From the NCBI RefSeq assembly GCF_025660475.1, contig NZ_JAOUSF010000004.1:62001-126000 (forward strand): a stretch of DNA of 64,000 nt, written 5' to 3'. Position numbers and translations under genes: made by a program. Source of the stretch: Perspicuibacillus lycopersici. GTDB lineage: Bacteria > Bacillota > Bacilli > Bacillales > Caldibacillaceae. This document shows, piece after piece, positions 55,485-64,000 of this stretch; within the stretch, counting starts at the first letter, position 1; each line of letters starts with the position of its first letter. The notes under the pieces are model-generated. The model searched no databases, had not been told where the DNA came from, and saw only the letters and a program-made list of their open reading frames with translations.

Positions 55485-56543
55485 ATGAAAATGCAGCGAT
55501 GGAAGAACTTACGTGGTATGATTATGGCTAGTTTGATTGTAGGGCTTTTATGGAATGGTACTGGCACAGCTCATGCGCAAGTACAAAATCTACCAACAGC
55601 AGGGGTATTTATCAATGGTAAAGTGGTAAATGGAATTAACCCAATTATGCTAGAAGGGGTTTACTATGTGCCTTTTGTACAGCTAGCAAAAATATTAGGC
55701 TACAACCATATTGTTTTTGAAGAAAAAACTTTGACTTATGAAGTAACAGATGGATCCACGTCCGTTCGCGCAACAATGGGTGGAACACAAGCGAAAAAAG
55801 GAAATGAGTACGTAAATATTAAACCACCACGTTGGATTAATAATACTGCCTATATTTCATTAGATGCGAGTGGCGCTTTATTTAATGTATACATGACATT
55901 TAAAAAGGACAATGGGTCGATTCAAATTCAAAAACCTGCACAACAATATGTGGTACATACAGGGGATAGCTTATGGCGAATTGCCCAGCTTCACCACGTA
56001 ACAGTGGATGAACTGAAGACTACCAATAATTTAACATCAAATATTATTAAAGACGGACAAATATTAAAATTACCGTCCAGTAATTTAGCAAAGGAAATGG
56101 AGCCTGCTAAGGAGCAAGAGCCAATTCAAAATAATAGTAATTCTAGTGTTGATGCACAAAGACAAAAAGTTATCGATGTTGCCAAGCAATATATAGGAGC
56201 CGGCTATAAATATGGTGCAACTGCGGCGGATGCACCGAAACTATTTGACTGTTCCTCTTATACCCAATTAGTATTTCAACAGGTGGGTATTAGCCTTCCA
56301 AGGGTATCTCGTGACCAAGCAAGTAAAGGAACAACGGTTACAAGCTTAATGAAGGGTGATTTAATGTTTTTTACTAATAAGGATCAGTACACTGATGGTC
56401 GGGTGTCCCATGTTGGAATTTATATGGGTGATGGTAGCATGATACATGCTTCCACCTCGGCAGGAGTTACAATTACGAAAAATGTCCTAAGTAATTCATA
56501 TTGGAAGCCTAATTATTTATTCTCCAAACGGATTATTAAATAA
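55485..56543 (+). CDS. Secreted LysM-NlpC/P60 peptidoglycan endopeptidase
   Basis: 352 residues from ATG 55485 behind AAAAGGAG. Signal peptide (~1-31, AHA/Q), then a copper-amine-oxidase-N-like stalk (~40-150, VFINGKVVNGINPIMLEGVY), one LysM repeat (~160-205, YVVHTGDSLWRIAQLHHVTV) and an NlpC/P60 domain (~235-350) with the catalytic Cys in LFDCSSYTQLVFQQ, the His in VSHVGIYMGDGSMIHAS and a third polar residue. Cuts stem peptides in the wall. Ends in a strong terminator before the Bce-type genes. Confidence 0.93.
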   Translation: MKMQRWKNLRGMIMASLIVGLLWNGTGTAHAQVQNLPTAGVFINGKVVNGINPIMLEGVYYVPFVQLAKILGYNHIVFEEKTLTYEVTDGSTSVRATMGGTQAKKGNEYVNIKPPRWINNTAYISLDASGALFNVYMTFKKDNGSIQIQKPAQQYVVHTGDSLWRIAQLHHVTVDELKTTNNLTSNIIKDGQILKLPSSNLAKEMEPAKEQEPIQNNSNSSVDAQRQKVIDVAKQYIGAGYKYGATAADAPKLFDCSSYTQLVFQQVGISLPRVSRDQASKGTTVTSLMKGDLMFFTNKDQYTDGRVSHVGIYMGDGSMIHASTSAGVTITKNVLSNSYWKPNYLFSKRIIK

Positions 56544-56560
56544 AGAATAAACAGTTGTAG

Positions 56561-56591
56561 AAAAGGAGGTGCAATATATGGCCTCCTTTTT
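56561..56591 (+). terminator. Terminator after the NlpC/P60 gene
   Basis: AAAAGGAGG (56561-56569) pairs with CCTCCTTTT (56582-56590). Note that its left arm looks like a ribosome site. Confidence 0.85.
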
Positions 56592-56667
56592 CAATTGCTT
56601 TATCTTTTTTCATTTTGCGGTATTCTTCTTATGTGGGATAATTTTCTCAAATAAAGGAGTGGAGAAA

Positions 56668-57375
56668 ATGTACAAAATTTTGATTATCGAGGATGATACG
56701 AAAATTGCCGATCACTTAAAGAACTATATAACAAAATACGGCTATGACGTGGCGATTGTTTCCGAGTTCGACCATGTAATGGACGATTTTCATCAGTATC
56801 GACCAAGTCTTGTATTGTTAGATATAAATTTACCAAGCTTTGATGGCTATTATTGGTGCCGACAAATTCGGAAGGAATCGATCTGTCCGGTTATTTTTAT
56901 TTCAGCAAGAATTGGGGAAATGGATCAAGTAATGGCATTAGAAAATGGGGGCGACGATTTTATCATGAAGCCGTTTCATCCAGAAATCGTAATGGCGAAA
57001 ATACGCAGTCAGCTGCGACGTGCTTATGGAGAATATGCGATCCAGGCGGAAGAGCGTGTATTAGAATTAGAAGGACTAAGGCTTTTTCCAGAGCGAATGG
57101 AGCTTAGCTTTGCGGAAAATACGATTACCTTGACGAAAAAGGAAGCAGATATTTTGGAAAGCTTACTGGAACGGTATCCTCGAGTTGCTGGTCGAGAGGA
57201 TTTACTAGAAAAATTATGGGATGATTTAAGCTATGTGGATGAAAATACATTAAATGTAAATATTACGAGAGTTCGGAAAAAACTAGAGCTGTTCGGGATT
57301 CAAGGGGCTATTGAGACCGTAAGAGGAGTAGGCTATCGTATGCATGTTACATGGTCAAAGGATGAGCAGAAATGA
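56668..57375 (+). CDS. bceR: Bce-type response regulator
   Basis: 235 residues from ATG 56668 behind AAAGGAG. Receiver domain with YKILIIEDDTKIADHLKNYI, the phospho-acceptor in SLVLLDINLPSFDGYYWCRQ and FIMKPFHPEIVMAKIRSQLR; OmpR-type winged helix (~135-230) with ITLTKKEADILESLLERYPR, NVNITRVRKKLE and IETVRGVGYRM. Overlaps the kinase gene (ATGA). Responds to cell-wall peptide antibiotics in the family; the gene symbol is by type, not proven orthology. Confidence 0.9.
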   Translation: MYKILIIEDDTKIADHLKNYITKYGYDVAIVSEFDHVMDDFHQYRPSLVLLDINLPSFDGYYWCRQIRKESICPVIFISARIGEMDQVMALENGGDDFIMKPFHPEIVMAKIRSQLRRAYGEYAIQAEERVLELEGLRLFPERMELSFAENTITLTKKEADILESLLERYPRVAGREDLLEKLWDDLSYVDENTLNVNITRVRKKLELFGIQGAIETVRGVGYRMHVTWSKDEQK

Positions 57376-58373
57376 AATTGTTTTTAAAGGAGCATACTCT
57401 ATTAATAATAGTACAAATCATCCAATTTGTTATGATTCTATTAATATATTGGCTTGATGGCTACCATCAATTATTACCAGCACTTTATGCTATTTTTCTT
57501 AGTATCTTCTTTCTATGCTGTTATCTTTTATACCATTATTTTAGTCGTAAGAAATTATATCATCGTTTAAGTAAACCGTTAGAATCATTAGATGAATCCT
57601 TTCAAAAAACAGAGCAAGCACCCTTATCAGAAGCGCTGGACAATTTATTAAAAAATCAATACATGCTGTACCAGCAACAAATCAAAACATTAGAGGCAAG
57701 ACAAGCGGAGCATTTAAAATTTATGGATCAATGGGTTCATCAAATGAAAACTCCATTATCGGTTATTGAGCTAATTGCAAAGGATTTAGATGAACCGGAA
57801 TCCTCCAATATTCGGGAAGAAAATGAACGGATGAAAACAGGGTTAAATACAGTACTTTACATGGCGCGCTTACGAACGATAGAACAAGACTTCCATATCC
57901 GACCGGTTGAATTAGCGCAATTAGTAAATGAAGTAAATCAGGATAATAAACGATTATATATTCGGAATAACGTATATCCAAGCTTCTCGCAGGAGCGGAA
58001 GAGAATAACCGTTGAAACAGATGAAAAGTGGCTATTTTTCATGCTTTCACAGCTGATAAATAATGCAATTAAATATTCGAAAGGTAAAAGTAGTACGATC
58101 GATATTTCGATTTATGAAAAAAATGAGGAGGCAATACTTGAAGTGAAGGATTACGGTGTAGGAATTCCAGAAACCGACCAGAGACGCGTGTTTGATCCTT
58201 TTTATACTGGTGAAAATGGCCGCAAATTCAGAGAATCTACTGGAATGGGGCTCTATTTAACACGCGAGGTTGCGGAATATCTCGGGCATCGAATTGAACT
58301 GGAATCAAAGGCTGGAGAAGGAGCTACGTTTCGAATTATTTTTACTCCAACACAAAACCTTACAAGCATGTAA
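57372..58373 (+). CDS. bceS: Bce-type intramembrane-sensing histidine kinase
   Basis: 333 residues. Two membrane helices (~9-28 and 33-55) with almost no extracellular loop, the mark of BceS-type kinases that sense through their ABC transporter. H-box with the phospho-His in WVHQMKTPLSVIELIAKDLD, ATPase domain with QLINNAIKYSKGKS (N-box), DYGVGIPETDQRRVFDPFYT and STGMGLYLTREVAEYLGH. Start overlaps bceR by four bases. Confidence 0.92.
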   Translation: MKLFLKEHTLLIIVQIIQFVMILLIYWLDGYHQLLPALYAIFLSIFFLCCYLLYHYFSRKKLYHRLSKPLESLDESFQKTEQAPLSEALDNLLKNQYMLYQQQIKTLEARQAEHLKFMDQWVHQMKTPLSVIELIAKDLDEPESSNIREENERMKTGLNTVLYMARLRTIEQDFHIRPVELAQLVNEVNQDNKRLYIRNNVYPSFSQERKRITVETDEKWLFFMLSQLINNAIKYSKGKSSTIDISIYEKNEEAILEVKDYGVGIPETDQRRVFDPFYTGENGRKFRESTGMGLYLTREVAEYLGHRIELESKAGEGATFRIIFTPTQNLTSM

Positions 58374-58490
58374 GAAAAGTGAAAGGAAAATCGATTTTTC
58401 AAATTGGGTTGTGCGGTTATACTAATCACATAATCAATAGAAATGCTACGTGCTTTTTGGCACATACATGCTAATGAAGGGAGTCTCATC
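58374..58490 (+). promoter_or_regulatory. Intergenic region of bceRS and bceAB, likely promoter with regulator site
   Basis: A perfect AAAATCGATTTT palindrome (58388-58399) lies upstream of a TATACT -10-like box (about 58417). In relatives the response regulator binds an inverted repeat here; whether this palindrome is it is unproven. Confidence 0.4.
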
Positions 58491-59255
58491 ATGCTGAACG
58501 TGAAGCAAGTGAGTAAAATTTATGAAGGTAAAATTGCCTATCGGGCGTTAACAGATATTGATTTAACGATAGAAGAAGGAGAATTTGTTGGAATTATGGG
58601 TCCATCCGGTAGTGGGAAAACGACACTACTGAATATGATTGCAACTATCGATCAACCAACAACAGGAGAAATTTTAATTGATGGAAAAAACCCACATCGC
58701 TTAAAAAAAGATGAACTAGCAAAGTTTCGTCGAAGAGAATTAGGGTTTGTATTTCAGGATTTTAATTTACTTCATACATTAACAGTAGAAGAAAATATTG
58801 TGTTGCCTTTAACTTTAGATGGAAAAAAAGTGAAGGACATGAAGGAGAAGGCAAATGAGATTGCGAAAAAATTAGGGATTACAGAGATTATGAATAAACG
58901 CATTTATGAAATATCTGGTGGACAAGCACAACGAGCAGCGGTAGCAAGAGCAATGATACATCATCCAAAGCTATTGCTTGCGGATGAACCTACTGGAAAC
59001 TTGGATTCCAAATCATCAAAAGATGTTATGACGATGCTCCAAACGATTAATGAGACTGAACAAACGACTATGCTGCTAGTTACCCATGACCCAATGGCTG
59101 CGAGCTATTGCAATCGCGTTGTTTTCATTCGCGATGGAAAGCTTTATTCTGAAATTCATCGCGGAGATAATCGCCAAGCATTTTTCCAAAAGATAATTGA
59201 TACACTTTCTTTGCTGGGAGGGGACGCAAATGACCTTTCGCAAATTCGCGTTTAA
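58491..59255 (+). CDS. bceA: Bce-type ABC transporter, ATP-binding protein
   Basis: 254 residues from ATG 58491 with AAGGGAG upstream. Walker A GPSGSGKTT, Q-loop FVFQDFNLLHTLTVEENIVL, signature ISGGQAQRAAVARAM, Walker B LLLADEPTGNLDS and switch His in VTHDPMA are all intact (LolD/BceA type). Its 3' end overlaps bceB by 26 bases. Confidence 0.94.
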   Translation: MLNVKQVSKIYEGKIAYRALTDIDLTIEEGEFVGIMGPSGSGKTTLLNMIATIDQPTTGEILIDGKNPHRLKKDELAKFRRRELGFVFQDFNLLHTLTVEENIVLPLTLDGKKVKDMKEKANEIAKKLGITEIMNKRIYEISGGQAQRAAVARAMIHHPKLLLADEPTGNLDSKSSKDVMTMLQTINETEQTTMLLVTHDPMAASYCNRVVFIRDGKLYSEIHRGDNRQAFFQKIIDTLSLLGGDANDLSQIRV

Positions 59256-61092
59256 TAATGTCCTCCGCAATAAACGATTATATGCTGCCTATTTCCTCAG
59301 TAGCCTATTTACGGTAATGGTCTTTTTTACCTTTTCTATTTTTGCCTTCCATCCAGACTTGAATGGTGAGGATATGAGTGCGAGTGCATCCAGAGGAATG
59401 AATATTGCTTCTGGGATAATTTATGTTTTTTCCTTTTTCTTTATCTTATATTCCATGAGCTCCTTTTTACAGTCACGAAAGAAGGAATTTGGGATATTGG
59501 TAATGCAAGGGATGTCCATGAAGCAAATACGTTTTATGGTGTTTTTAGAAAATATGCTGCTTGGTTTCTTTGCTACTCTTGGTGGTATTGGACTAGGCGT
59601 TATATTTGCAAAAGCGATATTATTGCTGGCGGAAAATGTACTAATTATTGATGGTAAGCTGGATTTTTATTTTCCACTGAAGGCTATTATCATTACTTTT
59701 ATCGCGTTTATTGTATTGTTCTTATGTATTTCTCTATTTGTTTCGTATGTGCTACGAAGTAAAAAACTGGCGGTGCTGATTAAAGGGAATAAAGTATCAA
59801 GAGGTGAACCAAAAGCTAATCTCTTTTTAGTCATAGTCACTATTGTTTTATTGGCAATTGGATACGCTACGGCATTATTAGCTGAAGGAGTCGCGGTTGT
59901 AGTAGTCATGCTTCCTGTCGTCATAGTCGTCTGTATTGGTACGTACTTTTTATTTACGCAGTTAAGTGTATTTATTATCCGAAAGCTAAAGAAAAATGAA
60001 CGTATTTTTTGGAACAAAACAAATATGCTGCTGCTATCAGATCTTGATTTTCGAATGAAGGATAATGCTCGGACTTTTTTTATGGTGGCTATCGTTTCCA
60101 CTGTTGCATTTAGTGCGATCGGGGCATTATTTGGACTTCAATCATACCTTACGGCAAGCTCGAAGAATATGAACCCGAATACGTTCACTTTTAGTACAAT
60201 GGAAGCAGGGGAAGAACAGAAAGTTGCACTTATTAACGATACTTTACAGGAATATCAAATTAAGTCTGAGATGGAGCACACTACACTTCGCTATTACGAA
60301 ATCGGAGGAGATACTATATTAATTTCGAAGCAATCAGATTTTAATCGTTTCGCTCGATTAATCGGAGAGAATACGATAGAACTTCGAGATGGTCAAGTAG
60401 TCGTCGTGGAGTTTAAAGGAAGTGCATATGGGCAAACAGAAGAGCTTATGAAGCAAACAATTTCATTACATTCAGGTCGTAAACTGAAGCCTGAGGAAAT
60501 CGTCTATTCACGAGCTTTGCCGGAGGTGGACTCCTATTATGTAGTATCGGATAATGATTTTCAACAGCTGCCGAATTCACTAAGAAGCACAAGCTTTTAT
60601 GCATGGCAAGCAACCGATGGACAAGAAAATATTTTAGCTGCTTCGAAAAAACTATATGATTTAGTACCTAGAGAAGAAATTATTTCTGGGGAATATAATG
60701 AATATCGGACATTACAGAGCTATGGACCCGTTCTGTTTGTCGGCTTATTTATTGGTATTGTTTTCTTTGTATCTGCCGGTAGTTTTCTATATTTCCGTTT
60801 ATATATGGATTTGGATGAGGATAAACAAAAATTTTCATCGATTGCGAAAATGGGGCTTACCGATAAAGAATTAAAGCATGTTTTGACGAGACAAACCATG
60901 ATTTTATTTTTTGTTCCAATAGTAGTGGCACTGATTCACGGTGCAGTTGCACTAACGGCCTTGTCTCGCTTGTTCTACTATAGTTTAGTGATTGAATCTA
61001 TTGTGGTATTAGGTGTATTTTTGGCAATTCAAGTAGTTTACTTCTTGATTGTTCGACATTTTTATACGAAACAGATTCAGTCCGTCGTTTAA
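59230..61092 (+). CDS. bceB: Bce-type ABC transporter permease
   Basis: 620 residues from ATG 59230 behind GGGAGGGG. Ten membrane helices, with a large extracellular domain of ~190 residues between helices 7 and 8 (about 310-500), the defining BceB feature that binds the peptide-target complex. FtsX-like segments: FRKFAFNNVLRNKRLYAAYF and KKEFGILVMQGMSMKQIRFM. With BceA it detoxifies and, through BceRS, senses wall-active peptides. Terminator at 61094. Confidence 0.94.
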   Translation: MTFRKFAFNNVLRNKRLYAAYFLSSLFTVMVFFTFSIFAFHPDLNGEDMSASASRGMNIASGIIYVFSFFFILYSMSSFLQSRKKEFGILVMQGMSMKQIRFMVFLENMLLGFFATLGGIGLGVIFAKAILLLAENVLIIDGKLDFYFPLKAIIITFIAFIVLFLCISLFVSYVLRSKKLAVLIKGNKVSRGEPKANLFLVIVTIVLLAIGYATALLAEGVAVVVVMLPVVIVVCIGTYFLFTQLSVFIIRKLKKNERIFWNKTNMLLLSDLDFRMKDNARTFFMVAIVSTVAFSAIGALFGLQSYLTASSKNMNPNTFTFSTMEAGEEQKVALINDTLQEYQIKSEMEHTTLRYYEIGGDTILISKQSDFNRFARLIGENTIELRDGQVVVVEFKGSAYGQTEELMKQTISLHSGRKLKPEEIVYSRALPEVDSYYVVSDNDFQQLPNSLRSTSFYAWQATDGQENILAASKKLYDLVPREEIISGEYNEYRTLQSYGPVLFVGLFIGIVFFVSAGSFLYFRLYMDLDEDKQKFSSIAKMGLTDKELKHVLTRQTMILFFVPIVVALIHGAVALTALSRLFYYSLVIESIVVLGVFLAIQVVYFLIVRHFYTKQIQSVV

Positions 61093-61093
61093 G

Positions 61094-61125
61094 AAAAAGC
61101 GAACAGTTTGCACTGTTCGCTTTTT
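61094..61125. terminator. Bidirectional terminator between bceB and nadE
   Basis: AAAAAGCGAACAGT and ACTGTTCGCTTTTT are perfect 14-bp arms around a four-base loop, between convergent genes. Confidence 0.9.
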
Positions 61126-61139
61126 GATGCAATTTTCGA

Positions 61140-63077
61140 TTACAATTTCTCGAGCGCCTGTACCCATAGCTGATATGATGCATCACTAGGCATCCGCCAG
61201 TCACCTCTAGGGGATAAGTTAATGGAACCAACTTTTACCCCATCTGGCAGGCAGGAACGTTTAAATTGCTGGGTAAAAAATCGTTGATAAAATTTCCTTA
61301 ACCATGCTTTAATTTCTTCTCTCGTATAAACATTCTGAAAAGCTTGTTCAGCTAGAAAGACTAATTTACCAGGTGTATAGCCAAAACGGAGCATATAATA
61401 CAAGAAGAAATCATTTAAATCATAGGAGCCAACAATTTCTTCGGTTTTTTGTTGAATATTTCCTTGCTCATCTGGTGGCAATAGCTCAGGACTAACAGGT
61501 GTATGATAAACATCCATTAATGCAGTAGCAATTTTTTCGTTTTTTGTTGTTGTTGCATACCATTCAACTAAATAGCGGACCAATGTTTTTGGAACCCCAC
61601 TGTTTACAGCATACATACTCATATGGTCGCCATTATAAGTCGCCCAGCCTAATGCTAATTCGGAAAGGTCGCCTGTTCCCACTACGAGTCCACCAACCTG
61701 ATTAGAAACATCCATTAATATTTGTGTACGTTCTCTTGCCTGTGAATTTTCATAAACGACATCACGGTTGGAGGAGTCATAGCCAATATCTTTAAAATGC
61801 TGTTCGACGGATTTCGCGATTGGAATTTCACGAACGGTAATACCAAATTCCTTCATTAACGTGATAGCGTTTTGATACGTACGATCCGTTGTTCCAAATC
61901 CAGGCATTGTCACACCGATAATATTTTCCATTGGCAGCTTTAGACGCTGGAATGCTTCAACCATGACGAGAAGTGCTAATGTAGAATCTAGTCCGCCAGA
62001 AATACCAACGACTGCTTTTTTAATTCCTGTCTTTGATAATCTTTGCACAAGTCCAGACGATTGAATTTGGAAAATACCACGACAGCGTTCATCGCGTTTT
62101 TCTTTATTGGCTGGAACAAATGGTCGTGGATCAATTGGCCGAGCAAAGGCTACTATCTTTTCTTCCTTTTCTGCTAGCGAAATATCCACATACTTATATT
62201 CGCGTTTTTCGACTTTTCCCATGAAAGTATGGAATTTGCGCCGGTCATTTCTTAATCTTTCTATATCAATATCCTGATAAATAAATGCCGATTCCTCCGG
62301 AAAATTTAGTTCTTCTAATACGGTCCCATTTTCCGCAATAATCGAGTGCCCACTGAAAACAACATCAGTCGTCGATTCTGTCTGTCCAGCGGATGCATAA
62401 AGATAGCCGCTGAAGGTTTTTGCGGAATGGATACGGACTAAGTCTCTACGATATTCATATTTACCAATCACTTCATTACTAGCGGAAAGATTTATTAAAA
62501 TGTTCGCACCATATATAGCATGATGAGAGCTAGGTGGAATTGGCATCCATAAATCTTCACAAATTTCTACGCCGACAATGGCTTCGGTTTCTCTATCGCG
62601 AAATAATAGATTTTCATGGAATGGTACTTCTTGTCCACATAAATAAATCGTGTCACTGATGCGATTAACCGATGATGCAAACCAGCGTTTTTCGTAATAT
62701 TCATTGTAATTAGGGATAAATGTTTTCGGAACGACACCTAATATTTTCCCTGCTTGAAAAATGACCGCAGTATTGAATAATTGATTATCACACTCTAGCG
62801 GCATCCCGACAGCTACTAGCATATTAATGGATGCTACTTCCTCTATAAGCATTTTTAATGCCTTTTCCGATTCTTTTAATAAATGGCGTTGATGAAATAA
62901 ATCCGCAGAAGTATAACCGGTTATACTTAATTCTGGAAAACCTAATACTTTTACGTTTTCTTCCGCAGCTTTTTTTATTAATTGTGCAATTTCTTTACAA
63001 TTGTATACTGGGTTACCGATTTGGAGTGTTGGTACGGCTACTCCAGCACGAATAAACCCATAATCAGCTAGTTTCAC
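61140..63077 (-). CDS. nadE: Glutamine-dependent NAD+ synthetase
   Basis: 645 residues from GTG 63077, ten bases after AAAGG. Final step of NAD synthesis, amidating deamido-NAD with glutamine nitrogen. N-terminal nitrilase-like glutaminase (1-270): Glu in GFPELSITGYTSADLF, Lys in VVPKTFIPNYNEYYEKRWF, Cys in VGVEICEDLWMPIPP. C-terminal synthetase (~320-640): PP-loop VVGISGGLDSTLALLV, GTGDLSELALGWATYNGDHM and SINLSPRGDWRMPSD. This two-domain form carries its own glutaminase, unlike the short ammonia-dependent NadE of B. subtilis. Confidence 0.95.
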   Translation of the reverse strand: MKLADYGFIRAGVAVPTLQIGNPVYNCKEIAQLIKKAAEENVKVLGFPELSITGYTSADLFHQRHLLKESEKALKMLIEEVASINMLVAVGMPLECDNQLFNTAVIFQAGKILGVVPKTFIPNYNEYYEKRWFASSVNRISDTIYLCGQEVPFHENLLFRDRETEAIVGVEICEDLWMPIPPSSHHAIYGANILINLSASNEVIGKYEYRRDLVRIHSAKTFSGYLYASAGQTESTTDVVFSGHSIIAENGTVLEELNFPEESAFIYQDIDIERLRNDRRKFHTFMGKVEKREYKYVDISLAEKEEKIVAFARPIDPRPFVPANKEKRDERCRGIFQIQSSGLVQRLSKTGIKKAVVGISGGLDSTLALLVMVEAFQRLKLPMENIIGVTMPGFGTTDRTYQNAITLMKEFGITVREIPIAKSVEQHFKDIGYDSSNRDVVYENSQARERTQILMDVSNQVGGLVVGTGDLSELALGWATYNGDHMSMYAVNSGVPKTLVRYLVEWYATTTKNEKIATALMDVYHTPVSPELLPPDEQGNIQQKTEEIVGSYDLNDFFLYYMLRFGYTPGKLVFLAEQAFQNVYTREEIKAWLRKFYQRFFTQQFKRSCLPDGVKVGSINLSPRGDWRMPSDASYQLWVQALEKL

Positions 63078-63086
63078 TACTATCAA

Positions 63087-63463
63087 ACCTTTCTAAAGCC
63101 TAAAGTTAAAGTATATAAAGACAAAACGTCTATGTATAAATAGTATTTTACCCAAATCCCGTTAAATATTGCTACTATCTGTGCTTCATTAAATTGTGTG
63201 AGTAAAGTTGTACTGTATGACAAATCAGGATGGCGGACTCTATGTATTGTAATCCTGTTCACTTATTCATTCAAGCAGAGCAAATGTTACAAGATCGTCA
63301 TTTCTATTGTACCATTTTCAAGTGGGTATAATTTCTTATTTTTAATGGAATCTTTTCCTATCTTTTTTTATAATTGGATACATAAGAAAACGAGAAAAAA
63401 CTGTACGAATTTGAGAAGGAAATTCGGAGTAACGAAACGCTCCGAAGGAAGGGTGTAGTTCAA
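63087..63463. other. Intergenic region with a hairpin at the RpiR ribosome site
   Basis: No convincing gene. TTCGGAG (63423-63429) and CTCCGAA (63440-63446) form a 7-bp stem-loop whose right arm touches the AAGGAAGGG ribosome site of the next gene. An open stretch at 63198-63458 has no ribosome site and is not counted. Confidence 0.5.
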
Positions 63464-64000
63464 ATGAATGAGTTGCTTTTTAATATACCTGCAGAAAAAT
63501 ATCAAGCATTAAGTGAGACGGAGCGTTATTTATTAGACTATATTGTGAGGCATATAGAAGAGATTGCCAATATCTCCATTGTGAAGCTAAGTGAAGAGGC
63601 AAGCGTTTCGACGGCAACGATTGTCCGGTTGATGAAAAAGATTGGTTATGATGGGTTTACTTCGTTTAAATATAATATTAAAGATAAGCTAAAGCCTGTT
63701 GAGCATGAAAATTCCATTGATAATATCGAAAAGAAAATAAATAGTGCCATTCGAAAAAATGAACAAGAAGTATTAAACACAATTAAAATGCTTAGTAGAG
63801 GGAATATCGAGGACGCGATTCAAAAAATCTATCATGCCGAAAAGATATTTATTTTTGGTAGAGGATTTTCGGAAATGATCGGAAATGAAATGAAAGTAAA
63901 GCTGCAATTAATAGGAAAAAATTGCGAGATGCACAATGATCCAAACATTATTAAAGTGATCTCGAAAAGAATGAAGGAAAAGGAAATTGCGATTATTGTT
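63464..64000 (+). CDS. MurR/RpiR family regulator, cut by the window end
   Basis: ATG 63464 behind GGAAGGG; 179 codons are visible and the frame is open at the window end. The N-terminal helix-turn-helix (~1-77) has ALSETERYLLDYIVRHIEEI, KLSEEASVSTATIVRLMKKI and GYDGFTSFKYNIKDKL, typical of RpiR. A SIS sugar-phosphate-binding domain begins near residue 110 (IYHAEKIFIFGRGFSEMIGN). It probably controls a sugar or amino-sugar pathway encoded downstream, outside the window. Confidence 0.93.
   Translation, partial: MNELLFNIPAEKYQALSETERYLLDYIVRHIEEIANISIVKLSEEASVSTATIVRLMKKIGYDGFTSFKYNIKDKLKPVEHENSIDNIEKKINSAIRKNEQEVLNTIKMLSRGNIEDAIQKIYHAEKIFIFGRGFSEMIGNEMKVKLQLIGKNCEMHNDPNIIKVISKRMKEKEIAIIV

Noticed and set aside
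56569..56667. In-frame extension of the bceR product by 33 hydrophobic residues, which would give a membrane-anchored response regulator
   Set aside because: The apparent ribosome site is the left arm of the terminator hairpin at 56561-56591, and ATG 56668 has its own AAAGGAG and gives a normal receiver start.
59667..60101. A 144-codon minus-strand frame opposite bceB
   Set aside because: Low-complexity reading of a membrane-protein gene; the plus strand is clearly the coding one.
63198..63458. Open stretch of 86 codons on the plus strand
   Set aside because: No ribosome site, no recognisable motif, and it runs into the hairpin and ribosome site of the RpiR gene.

Overview
The window looks like a chromosomal segment of a low-GC, Gram-positive, spore-forming member of the Bacillaceae (Bacillus/Oceanobacillus-like). 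Pointers are a gerA-type germinant-receptor operon, OpuA glycine-betaine uptake with GbsR-type regulators, the YdbS/YdbT PH-domain pair, a Bce-type peptide-sensing/ABC module, strong AGGAGG ribosome sites and many TTG/GTG starts. I cannot name the species. No rRNA, tRNA, CRISPR array or intact insertion sequence was seen.

Left end, 1-9.1 kb, is an accessory region, visibly more AT-rich than the rest. It carries the 3' part of a large helical protein, then a same-strand run of sporadically distributed genes: a TIGR04141/DUF6119 protein, a RipA-like membrane protein, a DUF6602 nuclease-like protein and an AbiJ-like gene broken by one in-frame TAA. After it come a deleted phage family-A DNA polymerase, an AraC regulator and a broken phage antirepressor. 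I read this as a candidate defence island beside an eroded prophage.

9.1-22.2 kb is mostly housekeeping and regulation: an EamA exporter divergent from an SgrR-like regulator, ydbS-ydbT, a DUF898 protein, a tRNA-dihydrouridine synthase, two diguanylate cyclases on either side of oligopeptidase B, and a YkvA protein. The first cyclase has a promoter, a ~210-nt leader and a terminator-like hairpin in front of it, so its leader may be a regulatory RNA. 22.6-33.4 kb holds a LytTR two-component system followed by five genes: two GH3 glycosidases (one circularly permuted and membrane-anchored at both ends), a GtrA-like protein, a GT2 glycosyltransferase and UDP-galactopyranose mutase. Two direct repeats at the 21-bp LytTR spacing sit just upstream of a weak promoter, so the two-component system probably drives this surface-glycan module.

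33.4-41.3 kb has a LysM-3D wall protein, DUF1456, a YgjP-like metalloprotease, an isochorismatase-like hydrolase, a BNR/membrane pair, an HD phosphohydrolase, DUF2785 and a GbsR-type regulator. 41.4-45.2 kb is a second GbsR regulator divergent from opuAA-AB-AC, with a perfect 16-bp-arm palindrome between them. 45.2-48.6 kb is a TPP-riboswitch thiamine-salvage operon (SDR-thiM-thiD-thiE). 48.7-52.9 kb is the gerA-type operon on the minus strand with a small D-type subunit. 53.2-64 kb has RlmI, a Cof-type phosphatase, a LysM-NlpC/P60 endopeptidase, a BceRS-BceAB module, glutamine-dependent NAD synthetase and the start of an RpiR regulator cut by the window edge.
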